Positions 10,761 to 18,655 of a stretch of 64,000 bases of DNA are shown here, piece after piece. Made by a program: the position numbers and the translations under genes. This DNA comes from Chitinibacter bivalviorum (GTDB taxonomy: Bacteria; Pseudomonadota; Gammaproteobacteria; Burkholderiales; Chitinibacteraceae), in the NCBI RefSeq assembly GCF_013403565.1, contig NZ_CP058627.1, forward strand, positions 62,001 to 126,000, read 5' to 3'. Within the stretch, counting starts at the first letter, position 1. The number at the start of each line of letters is the position of its first letter. The notes under the pieces were generated by a model. That model was not told the origin of the DNA, did not search any database, and saw only the letters and a list, made by a program, of their open reading frames with translations.

Positions 10761-11771
10761 ATGTTCAAGCGCGTTCTTATGGCTGCTGCTGTTGCAGCTG
10801 CTGTTTCAGCTCCAGCGTTCGCTGATGTGTCTATCACTGGTTCTATGGAAATGAACTTGATGTTCATTGACCAAGCTGGTAGCAGCAACGTTCAAACTCT
10901 GGACCGTGGTTTGCAAATCGACTTTAACGGCGCTGACAAACTCGACGGCGGCGGCAAACTGATCTGGAAACTGTCTCAGAAAGTTACCTCTGGTAATACA
11001 AATGCAAACAGCAAAAATGCATTGTCTCAACAAGCTTGGGGCGGTCGTGAAGGCTGGGTTGGTTTTACTGGTGATTGGGGTACTTTCAAAGCTGGTCGTC
11101 AATTCCTGAACAGCTACCTGACTCTGGACTGGCCATATGGTCAAGGCGGTAACTGGCAGTTGGCTGAAAACAACTGGTACGCTGGCGCTGCTGCAGGTAA
11201 ATTGACTGCTAACTTCTTGACTGGTGCTTCTTTGAACTACCAATCTCCAAGCTTCAGCGGTTTCAGCTTCGGCGCTCAATACTCTTGGGACGTAGTGAAT
11301 GCAGCTACTGGCTCACGCCAAGATGGTAACAAATTCAGCGAAAACTACATTGCTGATTTGTCTGCTAGCTACAATGCAGGTTCATTGGGCTTGAACGCTG
11401 GTTACTTGTTCGGTAAAGACGTTGCTGCAACTGGCGACGCTTCTCAGTACTACATCGGCGCAACTTACGGTTTCGATTTCGGTCTGAACCTGCGTGCCTT
11501 GTACACTGGCTACAGCCAAGACTACGCTACTGGTACACAAGACGGTTACGACTGGATCGTTGGTGGTACTTACGGCTTCGGCAAATCATTCATCAAAGCT
11601 TCATACAATGGCTCTGATGCTGATGGCTTCAGCGGTTCACGTGCAATCGCTTCTGCTGAATACGGTTACAGCTTGTCTAAAAACACTGTAGCTTACGCTC
11701 GTTACCAATGGCGTAACAAAGAAGCTGGCGACCTGCAATACGTAATGTTCGGTGCATGGACTGGCTTCTAA
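10761..11771 (+). CDS. Outer-membrane porin
   Basis: A 336-residue general porin of the Gram-negative (Neisseria/Burkholderia-type) trimeric beta-barrel family, giving diffusion of small solutes across the outer membrane. A signal peptide ends at SAPAFA (residue 21). The mature protein is rich in alternating aromatic and polar strands and ends in a terminal Phe (FGAWTGF), the recognition signal for barrel assembly. Codon use is highly biased and uniform, suggesting strong expression. It has its own terminator. Substrate preference cannot be read from the sequence. Confidence 0.9.
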   Translation: MFKRVLMAAAVAAAVSAPAFADVSITGSMEMNLMFIDQAGSSNVQTLDRGLQIDFNGADKLDGGGKLIWKLSQKVTSGNTNANSKNALSQQAWGGREGWVGFTGDWGTFKAGRQFLNSYLTLDWPYGQGGNWQLAENNWYAGAAAGKLTANFLTGASLNYQSPSFSGFSFGAQYSWDVVNAATGSRQDGNKFSENYIADLSASYNAGSLGLNAGYLFGKDVAATGDASQYYIGATYGFDFGLNLRALYTGYSQDYATGTQDGYDWIVGGTYGFGKSFIKASYNGSDADGFSGSRAIASAEYGYSLSKNTVAYARYQWRNKEAGDLQYVMFGAWTGF

Positions 11772-11799
11772 TCTGACTCGCTCAGTTTAGTTGAAAAAA

Positions 11800-11834
11800 A
11801 CAAAAAGCAGCTTCGGCTGCTTTTTGTTTTTTTT
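11800..11834 (+). terminator. Intrinsic terminator after porin 1
   Basis: AAAAAGCAGC-TTCG-GCTGCTTTTT with a stable UUCG tetraloop, followed by a long T-run. Confidence 0.95.
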
Positions 11835-12182
11835 GTCTTCGTATTTGTTTGCGCTACTCTGTGTCCAAGCGTGGGTGGTTTTGCTGGGGCATACATTTTT
11901 TCCAAAATTTTCGTTTGTTTGCTGCCCAATGAAGGAGATCTTAAACCCTTGCCTAAATTAGCCGTATTGCTTGGTCTACTGTAAAATTTTGTGGTTTAAC
12001 TGTACTAGCTACTAAAGCAAAAATAACTTAAGTCACTGTTTATTAAGTCATGTATTCAGAATTTGTGTATGTAACAAATCTGTCATTGTTATGACATTCA
12101 ATATTAATAAAAGGTTTGTAGAATCGCGACGTTGTGAAAATTCACAGTTAAAGCACCTATAAAACCTCGGAGTTAATTTGAA
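11835..12182 (+). promoter_or_regulatory. Non-coding region upstream of porin 2, with inverted repeats
   Basis: No gene is seen in about 350 bp. Two features stand out. CTGTCAT-TGTT-ATGACAT (12080-12097) resembles a weak Pho box and is also an inverted repeat. TGTGAA-AA-TTCACA (12133-12146) is a perfect inverted repeat whose spacing is too short for a CRP site. CTCGGAG precedes the porin start. Confidence 0.4.
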
Positions 12183-13412
12183 ATGAACAAGATTGTTGCT
12201 GCTGCAGTTGCTGCTGCTTTTATCGCCCCTTTGGCCATGGCAGATGTTGATTTGGGTCCTGTTAAGATTTACGGTAGCTTGCGCTCTGCAGTCGAGGTTA
12301 TCAATGTGACTCCAGTTGCGGGCACAACTGTGCAAGATGGCCAAGATAGCCAGACTCGTTTGATGGACCAAACTTCTAAGTTCGGCGTTAAAGGCGACTG
12401 GAAAATCAACGACAATATCAAAGCGATTGGCCAGCTGGAAGCACGTATTTACTTAGGTAACAGCGGTGATCCATTGGATGGTAGCAAAATTGGTTTTGGT
12501 ACTCGCAATACCTTCATCGGTTTGTCTGGTGAAAAATTTGGTACAGTGCGTTTAGGTCGTTACGACAACCAATACAAATTGATCAAGAAAAATGCTTTAG
12601 GCGCATTTGATGACATCATGAATGATGCATCTGATCCAACTAACGCATCAAACACTATCTTGGGTCGTATGGGCGGCCGTGAGGGCGATAGTGTTAGCTA
12701 TGAGACTCCACGTTTGGCTGGTTTTGCAGGTGGTTTGTCTTATAACTTCGGTAAAGTGGACAGCACCAATGCAACTGCATCATACAAAACAACGTGTGTG
12801 ACTGTTTCAAACTGCACAACAACTGCAGTTTCTTCTGGTGACAAAATCAATGCACCACAGTTCTCAGCCTTGCTGAACTACCAAAGCCAATATTTCGATG
12901 CTGGCGTTGCGTACACTAAATTGAGCGATGCCTACTATGATCTGACTGGTAGCAAGTTGTCTGCCAAGAAAGAATTGACTGGTAAAACTGGTGGTGAAAG
13001 TGCTGATGCCTTGTCTATTGGCGCTACAGGTAAATTTGCTGGTTTACATTTGAGCGCGGTTTGGGAGCGTACCAATTCGAACGCGAATGGTGTTGGCTTG
13101 GCTCTGGATCAAGAGCAAGACAGCTACGGTATCCAAGCTTTGTACAATTGGGGTGATTTTGACTTCCAAGCTGGTTTTGCTAAAGCTGGCGATGTTAAAA
13201 ACAACCTGAAAGGTGTTGATGTGGCTAACACGGGCGCGAAACAGTACAACGCTGGTGTATCGTACAAAGTACACAAACAAGTGCGCGTTATCGCTACTTA
13301 CACTAAGGTTGACAACGAATCAGCGGCAACCTTCGCATCTGCTTCGGGTTTCGCAACTGCTAAAGGTGCTGATGTAGGCACTTTCGCAATTGGCTTGCGT
13401 GGCGATTTCTAA
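12183..13412 (+). CDS. Outer-membrane porin, second paralogue
   Basis: A 409-residue trimeric-porin family protein. The signal peptide is cleaved after PLAMA (residue 20), and the mature part begins DVDLGPVKIYGSLRSAVEV. The FGVKGDW and SGEKFGTVRLGRYDNQY segments are typical of betaproteobacterial porins, and the chain ends in Phe. It is longer than and clearly diverged from the porin at 10.8 kb. A Cys pair in CVTVSNCTTT may form a loop disulfide. Transcribed alone, with a terminator. The solute specificity is unknown; the Pho-box-like motif upstream hints at a phosphate link but is weak. Confidence 0.88.
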   Translation: MNKIVAAAVAAAFIAPLAMADVDLGPVKIYGSLRSAVEVINVTPVAGTTVQDGQDSQTRLMDQTSKFGVKGDWKINDNIKAIGQLEARIYLGNSGDPLDGSKIGFGTRNTFIGLSGEKFGTVRLGRYDNQYKLIKKNALGAFDDIMNDASDPTNASNTILGRMGGREGDSVSYETPRLAGFAGGLSYNFGKVDSTNATASYKTTCVTVSNCTTTAVSSGDKINAPQFSALLNYQSQYFDAGVAYTKLSDAYYDLTGSKLSAKKELTGKTGGESADALSIGATGKFAGLHLSAVWERTNSNANGVGLALDQEQDSYGIQALYNWGDFDFQAGFAKAGDVKNNLKGVDVANTGAKQYNAGVSYKVHKQVRVIATYTKVDNESAATFASASGFATAKGADVGTFAIGLRGDF

Positions 13413-13460
13413 GCCATAACCGCTTAGGTTAACGCTTAGGCGCTTGAACCCACCAATTTG

Positions 13461-13495
13461 AACCGCCAAACTCAATCGAGTTTGGCGGTTTTTTT
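13461..13495 (+). terminator. Intrinsic terminator after porin 2
   Basis: AACCGCCAAACTC-AATC-GAGTTTGGCGGTT, a perfect 13-bp stem followed by T7. Confidence 0.95.
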
Positions 13496-13578
13496 GTTGC
13501 TGGCGTTTACCCGCGCTTTGGCGTGTGCCGTGGTAAAATTGCAGATATTCAGAGATAAATCAGACTTGTGGAGTGACC

Positions 13579-14679
13579 ATGTCGGGCAATAGTTTGGGTT
13601 TGCTGTTTACAGTTACATCATTTGGCGAAAGCCATGGCGCGGGCATTGGTTGTATTGTCGACGGTTGCCCTCCAGGAATGGACATCTCGGTTGAGGATAT
13701 TCAGCTCGAACTTGATCGCCGCAAGCCTGGTACTAGCCGCCATGTGACGCAGCGTAAAGAGCCCGATACGGTCGAGATTTTGTCTGGCATCTATGAAGGT
13801 AAAACCACCGGTACACCGATTGCTTTGCTGATTCGCAATCAGGATCAACGCAGCCAAGATTACGGCAAAATTGTCGAGACTTTCCGCCCGGGTCACGCCG
13901 ATTACACCTACTGGCATAAATACGGCATTCGCGACCCACGCGGCGGCGGTCGCTCTTCGGCGCGTGAAACTGCCGTGCGGGTGGCGGCGGGCGCGATCGC
14001 CAAAAAATGGTTGAAAGAAAAATTCGGCATCGTCATTCGTGGCTACATGAGCAAGCTGGGTGAGATCGATATTCCATTCCAAAGCTGGGATCACGTCAGC
14101 GAAAATGCATTCTTTGCGCCAAACAATGACATCGTGCCACAGCTCGAAGACTATATGGATGCGATTCGCAAAGAGCGAGATTCGGTCGGCGCGCAGATTT
14201 CAGTTGTGGCTGAAAATGTGCCCGTGGGCTGGGGCGAGCCTGTTTACGATCGCCTTGATGCCGAGATTGCCTACGCGATGATGAACATCAACGCCGTCAA
14301 AGGCGTTGAGATCGGTGCGGGCTTTGACAGTATTGCCCAGCGTGGCTCTGTGCATTGCGATGAGCTTACGCCGAAAGGGTTTGCCACCAATCACGCAGGC
14401 GGTATCTTGGGGGGTATATCTACCGGGCAAGATATTACAGTGAATTTGGCGGTTAAACCCACCTCCAGTATTGCTCAGGAGCGCCAATCAATTGATAAAA
14501 ATGGCAATCCAGTGATGATGGCAACGACAGGCCGCCATGATCCATGCGTTGGTATTCGCGCGACACCAATTGCCGAAGCAATGTTGGCCTTGGTGCTGAT
14601 CGATCACGCTTTGCGTCACCGTGCGCAGTGCGGTGATGTGGTCGTTAATACGCCGCGCATTCCCGGGAAAATCGCCTAA
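13579..14679 (+). CDS. aroC: Chorismate synthase
   Basis: Last step of the shikimate pathway: converts EPSP to chorismate with reduced FMN. The family signatures are present: [20 protein letters not shown] at the start, [20 protein letters not shown] near residue 130, and [17 protein letters not shown] near the C-terminus. The ATG at 13579 (MSGNSLG) has GGAG five bases upstream; the GTG at 13573 would sit on that RBS. Gives 366 residues. The stop overlaps the start of the next gene, suggesting co-translation. Confidence 0.97.
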   Translation: MSGNSLGLLFTVTSFGESHGAGIGCIVDGCPPGMDISVEDIQLELDRRKPGTSRHVTQRKEPDTVEILSGIYEGKTTGTPIALLIRNQDQRSQDYGKIVETFRPGHADYTYWHKYGIRDPRGGGRSSARETAVRVAAGAIAKKWLKEKFGIVIRGYMSKLGEIDIPFQSWDHVSENAFFAPNNDIVPQLEDYMDAIRKERDSVGAQISVVAENVPVGWGEPVYDRLDAEIAYAMMNINAVKGVEIGAGFDSIAQRGSVHCDELTPKGFATNHAGGILGGISTGQDITVNLAVKPTSSIAQERQSIDKNGNPVMMATTGRHDPCVGIRATPIAEAMLALVLIDHALRHRAQCGDVVVNTPRIPGKIA

Positions 14680-15383
14680 TGTCTGCGCGCTGGCTGTTAG
14701 CGGTCTTTGCTTTGGCCATCTTGGCCGGCTGTGCCAGCCCGACTTTTGTTTCCACCGTATCGGTTCGCCATCAATTGCCTGCGGGAGTGTTGAAAGCTTC
14801 AGCGCCCGCCGCATCGGGTGCTGCGGCTGTACAGGCTGCGATGGCGCGCGCCAAATCGTTTGCCATTGAGCGCACCGCTTCGCAAGCGCAAAGTTTGGCA
14901 TATCAAGAGTTTGAAACTGAACTGGCGCAGCATTTAGTCGAACAAGGCTTGGTTTGGCAGCACGACCCAAAATTGGCGGACTGGCTGGTGCGTTTTGACT
15001 ATCAGATCGACGATGGGAAAAACAAAAGCTATCAGCAGCCGATTTGGGGTACCGTAGGCTATTCAGTGAGCTATCAGCGCGTTATCAGAGGTGGTAGCGT
15101 CATTTTTATTCCGCGTTATTATCCGGAAACAGGCATTATTGGCACGCAAACGGTCAATGAAACCATTTTCACCCGCGAAGTGTTTGTCGATATTCTTGAT
15201 CGAAAAACCTTAGATAAAGACCAATTTGCCAAGCTCTATGAAGGTCGTGCGCGAAATCGCAGCCATCATGATGAGCTTGAATCCGCCGTGCCGTGGTTGA
15301 TTCGCAGTCTGTTTTTACCTTTTCCAGGCCCTTCGGGCGTGAGCCGAGAAGTGCGCATACCCTTGGCGACGCCTAAACCTTAA
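14679..15383 (+). CDS. DUF4136-type lipoprotein
   Basis: A 234-residue predicted outer-membrane lipoprotein: the signal peptide has the lipobox LAGC (Cys18), then a DUF4136-like domain with WLVRFDYQIDDGKNKSYQQP and a Gly/Tyr-rich middle. The start ATG overlaps the aroC stop. The function of the family is not known. It is placed between aroC and the squalene genes, all in one direction and tightly spaced. Confidence 0.75.
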   Translation: MSARWLLAVFALAILAGCASPTFVSTVSVRHQLPAGVLKASAPAASGAAAVQAAMARAKSFAIERTASQAQSLAYQEFETELAQHLVEQGLVWQHDPKLADWLVRFDYQIDDGKNKSYQQPIWGTVGYSVSYQRVIRGGSVIFIPRYYPETGIIGTQTVNETIFTREVFVDILDRKTLDKDQFAKLYEGRARNRSHHDELESAVPWLIRSLFLPFPGPSGVSREVRIPLATPKP

Positions 15384-15397
15384 ATTCGAGACGCCCT

Positions 15398-16234
15398 GTG
15401 ACTCCTGATCAATATTGCGAAGATAAAGCAGCCAAAAGTGGCTCGAGTTTTTACTACAGCTTTCGCTTTTTAAGCCCCGAAAAACGCATCGCGATTACTG
15501 CGCTGTATGCGTTCTGCCGCGAAGTCGATGATGTCGTCGACGAGTGTACCGACGAAGGCGTTGCGCGCACCACGCTCAATTGGTGGCGCAATGAAGTCGA
15601 CCAGATGTACGCGGGTAGCCCACAACATCCTGTGACGCAATCTTTATTGCCGGCAGTTAAAGCCTACGATCTGCCGCGCGAGCTGTTTTTGGAAATCATC
15701 GACGGTATGGAGATGGATCTGAATCAGGCGCGTTACAACACGTTCAAAGATTTGCATCTGTATTGCTACCGTGTCGCCAGCGTCGTCGGCCAATTGGCCG
15801 CAAGTATTTTTGGCTATACCGATCGCAAAACGTTGAAATACGCGCACGATCTGGGCATTGCTTTCCAGCTCACTAATATCATTCGTGATGTAGGTGAAGA
15901 CGCACGCCGTGGCCGGATTTACCTGCCCGTCGATGAATTGCAGCGCTTTAATGTCCCTGCAGCGGATATCCTGAATTATCGTGAAACGGCCGAATTTAAA
16001 GCCCTGATGAATTTCCAGATTGACCGCGCTGAGCAATATTACGAGCAAGCGATGAAGCTCTTGCCCGAAGTCGATAAAAAAAATCAACGCACTGGCCTTG
16101 TGATGGCGGCGATTTATCGCGCCACGCTCGCTGAAGTTCGTCTCGAAGGTGCGCAGAAAGTACTCAACCAACGTACTTCGCTGACGCCAATCCGCAAGTT
16201 ATGGCTGGCTTGGAAAACCTGGTGGTTTGCTTAA
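15398..16234 (+). CDS. hpnD: Presqualene diphosphate synthase (HpnD-like)
   Basis: Member of the trans-isoprenyl diphosphate head-to-head synthase family, 278 residues. It has both acidic motifs that bind magnesium-diphosphate: DDVVDECTDE near residue 47 and RDVGEDARRGRIYLP near 162. It also has the YYSFRFLSPEKR start typical of HpnD. HpnD joins two farnesyl diphosphates to presqualene diphosphate for hopanoid or C30 carotenoid synthesis. The next gene, hpnE, overlaps or abuts it. The usual middle enzyme HpnC is not in this window. A phytoene synthase role is the main alternative. Confidence 0.85.
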   Translation: MTPDQYCEDKAAKSGSSFYYSFRFLSPEKRIAITALYAFCREVDDVVDECTDEGVARTTLNWWRNEVDQMYAGSPQHPVTQSLLPAVKAYDLPRELFLEIIDGMEMDLNQARYNTFKDLHLYCYRVASVVGQLAASIFGYTDRKTLKYAHDLGIAFQLTNIIRDVGEDARRGRIYLPVDELQRFNVPAADILNYRETAEFKALMNFQIDRAEQYYEQAMKLLPEVDKKNQRTGLVMAAIYRATLAEVRLEGAQKVLNQRTSLTPIRKLWLAWKTWWFA

Positions 16235-16238
16235 TCGA

Positions 16239-17645
16239 ATGAGCTCATTAAATCCGACGAGTAAACACGTCGCCATCATCGGTGGCGGTTACGCGGGCAT
16301 GGCGGCCGCTGTTGAGCTGGCTGCTGCGGGCGTGCAAGTCACGGTATTTGAGGCAGGGAAAGTGCTCGGTGGCCGTGCGCGGCGTGTGGAGCGGGCCAGC
16401 TTGTCGTCGCATTCGGGCGAAAACCGGCCGCAGCCGCTCGATAATGGTCAGCATCTCGTGATTGGGGCGTATAGCGAATTATTGCGGCTAATGCGCGAGT
16501 GTGGTGTTGATTTGAATGCCGCTTTTTTACGTCAACCGATGCGCTTAGAAACTGTTTCTCACAATGGGGAACCTAACTTCCTATTGGCCTGCCCAAAGTT
16601 ACCTGCACCCTTGCATTTGGCCGTGGCGCTGATTCGGGCGAAAGGCCTAACTTGGTCGGAACGCTGGGCCTTGATTCGTGCAATTCAAGTCGCGAAGTGG
16701 CGGGGCTGGCGGCTCAAACATGACACAACAGTCGCCGAATGGCTGCTTGAGCAACGCCAACCCGCAGGATTAATCAGTCGTTTTTGGACGCCGTTGACTT
16801 TGGCTGCACTCAATACCCCGCTGGAATTAGCGAGTGCGCAGGTGTTGCTGAACGTTTTGCGCGATAGCTTGGGTGGCTCGCGCGCTGCGTCGGATTTATT
16901 ACTGCCGAAAGTGGATTTTAGCGCACTCTTTACCGAGCCTGCCGCGTCTTATGTGACTAAAAAAGGCGGGTATATCCAGCTAGGCATTAGAGCAAAAAAA
17001 GTTGGGCTGGATACTGCTGGATGGTATATCAATGGATTACCCGAGCGATTTGATGCTGTCGTGTGCGCTGTCGCGCCGCATCAAGCATCCAAACTATTAA
17101 GTGATTCAACAAGTATCGCCGCCGCGACCGAGATTTTGTCGCGCCAATTGGCTGCATGGCCGTATCAGCCTATCGTGACGGTGTATTTGCAGTACGAGGC
17201 CAATGTTTCATTGCCGCAGCCGATGCTGGGCTTGTCAGATGCGATCTCGCAATGGGTGTTTGATCGCGGCGTGACGCATACTTGCCCCGGCCTGATTGCT
17301 GTGGTGATCTCCGCGCAGGGCGTGCACAGTGGTTTGAGCCACGATGATTTGGCGCTGGCGGTGCAGGAAGAATTGCATCAGCGTTTGGGCTTGCCCGATT
17401 TGGTCTTGCAGCAGCAAGTCATCACCGAGAAGCGCGCGACATTTGCCTGTACGCCCAATCTAGTACGGCCTGCTAATCGCACGGCGAGCGCTGGGTTTTA
17501 TCTGGCGGGTGATTACACGGCGGGCTTAGCGGCGATGAGCGGTAAAGATCGCGGTGAATATCCGGCTACGCTGGAAGGTGCGGTGCGTAGTGGCGTGAAA
17601 GCGGCCAATGCCGTATTACAAGATTTTAAGGGTATTTCGCTGTAG
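16239..17645 (+). CDS. hpnE: Hydroxysqualene dehydroxylase (HpnE-like FAD protein)
   Basis: FAD-dependent amine-oxidase/desaturase-fold protein that reduces hydroxysqualene to squalene in the HpnCDE route. The N-terminal dinucleotide motif VAIIGGGYAGMAAAVELAAAG is followed by EAGKVLGGRARR, and a C-terminal FAD segment has FYLAGDYTAGLAAMSGKDRGEYPATLEGAVRSG interrupted by nothing unusual. The ATG at 16239 is preferred to a TTG at 16227. The gene follows hpnD by only a few bases. Without hpnC nearby, the exact substrate rests on family resemblance. Confidence 0.85.
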   Translation: MSSLNPTSKHVAIIGGGYAGMAAAVELAAAGVQVTVFEAGKVLGGRARRVERASLSSHSGENRPQPLDNGQHLVIGAYSELLRLMRECGVDLNAAFLRQPMRLETVSHNGEPNFLLACPKLPAPLHLAVALIRAKGLTWSERWALIRAIQVAKWRGWRLKHDTTVAEWLLEQRQPAGLISRFWTPLTLAALNTPLELASAQVLLNVLRDSLGGSRAASDLLLPKVDFSALFTEPAASYVTKKGGYIQLGIRAKKVGLDTAGWYINGLPERFDAVVCAVAPHQASKLLSDSTSIAAATEILSRQLAAWPYQPIVTVYLQYEANVSLPQPMLGLSDAISQWVFDRGVTHTCPGLIAVVISAQGVHSGLSHDDLALAVQEELHQRLGLPDLVLQQQVITEKRATFACTPNLVRPANRTASAGFYLAGDYTAGLAAMSGKDRGEYPATLEGAVRSGVKAANAVLQDFKGISL

Positions 17646-17710
17646 GTCAATTGCGAATTGGTCTTGGTGGCAATACCGTGCAATGTACATTATTGAAGCG
17701 GACACAAATC

Positions 17711-18466
17711 ATGGAAAGCTGGAAAACATATCAGGCTGAAGCCAAATCAATGCAAGATCGTGTGATTTTGGTGACGGGCGCAGGGCAGGGCTTGGGTGCT
17801 ACCGCCGCCGTTGAGCTGGCGAAACTTGGCGCCACGGTGATTTTGCTGGGTCGCAACGAGAAAAAACTCAGCCGCACTTATGATGCGATTGAATCGGTCG
17901 GCGGTCCACAACCGGCTGCGGTGCCGATGGATTTGGCTAAAGTGGGCGAAGCCGAAATCACCCAGTTGGGCGTGTTGATTCAGAAAGAGTTTGGCCGTCT
18001 CGATGGCATTTTGCATTGTGCCAATGGCTTTAATCATCTGTCGCCGCTGGCCAATCAAAAGCTCGACGAATGGGTGGATATGTTCCGGGTGAATGTGGCT
18101 GCGCCTTTTGCCCTCAATCGCACCTTGTTGCCTTTATTGCAAGCAGCGCCTGATGCGGCGGTTTTGGTGTTGGGTGAAACGCACGCGTTTGAACCCAATG
18201 CCTATTGGGGCGGCTTTAGCGTGACCAAGTCGGCGCAGAAAAACTGGATCGAAATTACGGCTTCCGAATGGGATAAGTTTGAACAGTTGCGGATTAATCT
18301 CTTGGTGCCCGGCCCGATTCAATCGCCTTTCCGTTTAGCCACTCACCCCGCCGAATCTAAAGATACACTGCCGGAAACGGGCGCAATTATGCCGGCGATT
18401 ATGTATTGGTTGGGGCCTGCGAGCCGTGGTCAGACCGGACAAACGGTATTTTTTAACAAAAAGTGA
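17711..18466 (+). CDS. YciK-like short-chain dehydrogenase with altered active site
   Basis: Rossmann-fold SDR protein of about 250 residues: cofactor motif VTGAGQGLGATAAVELAKLG, then LLGRNEKKL, and a C-terminal VPGPIQSPFR. The catalytic tetrad is not canonical: where YxxxK is expected the sequence reads FSVTK (Phe for Tyr), and the usual catalytic Ser region reads VLGETHAF. The protein may therefore be a weak or non-catalytic member, or use a different mechanism. The start at 17711 (MESWKTYQ) is chosen by comparison with YciK; a start at 17750 is also possible. It lies downstream of hpnE but its role is unknown. Confidence 0.75.
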   Translation: MESWKTYQAEAKSMQDRVILVTGAGQGLGATAAVELAKLGATVILLGRNEKKLSRTYDAIESVGGPQPAAVPMDLAKVGEAEITQLGVLIQKEFGRLDGILHCANGFNHLSPLANQKLDEWVDMFRVNVAAPFALNRTLLPLLQAAPDAAVLVLGETHAFEPNAYWGGFSVTKSAQKNWIEITASEWDKFEQLRINLLVPGPIQSPFRLATHPAESKDTLPETGAIMPAIMYWLGPASRGQTGQTVFFNKK

Positions 18467-18624
18467 GAAAAATTGAAATATTTAGCAATGGGGATGAACT
18501 TTCTGGAAAAACAGCACTCAGAGCAAGGGTAAGTTTGTGATTGATCTCCAAACTTAGTGCTAAGCCGCTAGGCTGTGGTGCAATGCAAGTGTGTAGTTTG
18601 TTTCATCTCTCCCTGTAGTCATTC

Positions 18625-18653
18625 AGCCCCGCCAATGTGCGGGGCTTTTTTTT
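18625..18653 (+). terminator. Intrinsic terminator downstream of the SDR gene
   Basis: AGCCCCGC-CAATGT-GCGGGGCT followed by T7. It lies 159 bp after the SDR stop and only reads as a terminator rightward. The 150 bp before it hold no recognisable gene. Confidence 0.88.
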
Positions 18654-18655
18654 GC

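Noticed and set aside
12133..12146. CRP site before porin 2
   Set aside because: TGTGA and TCACA are only four bases apart; a CRP site needs six.
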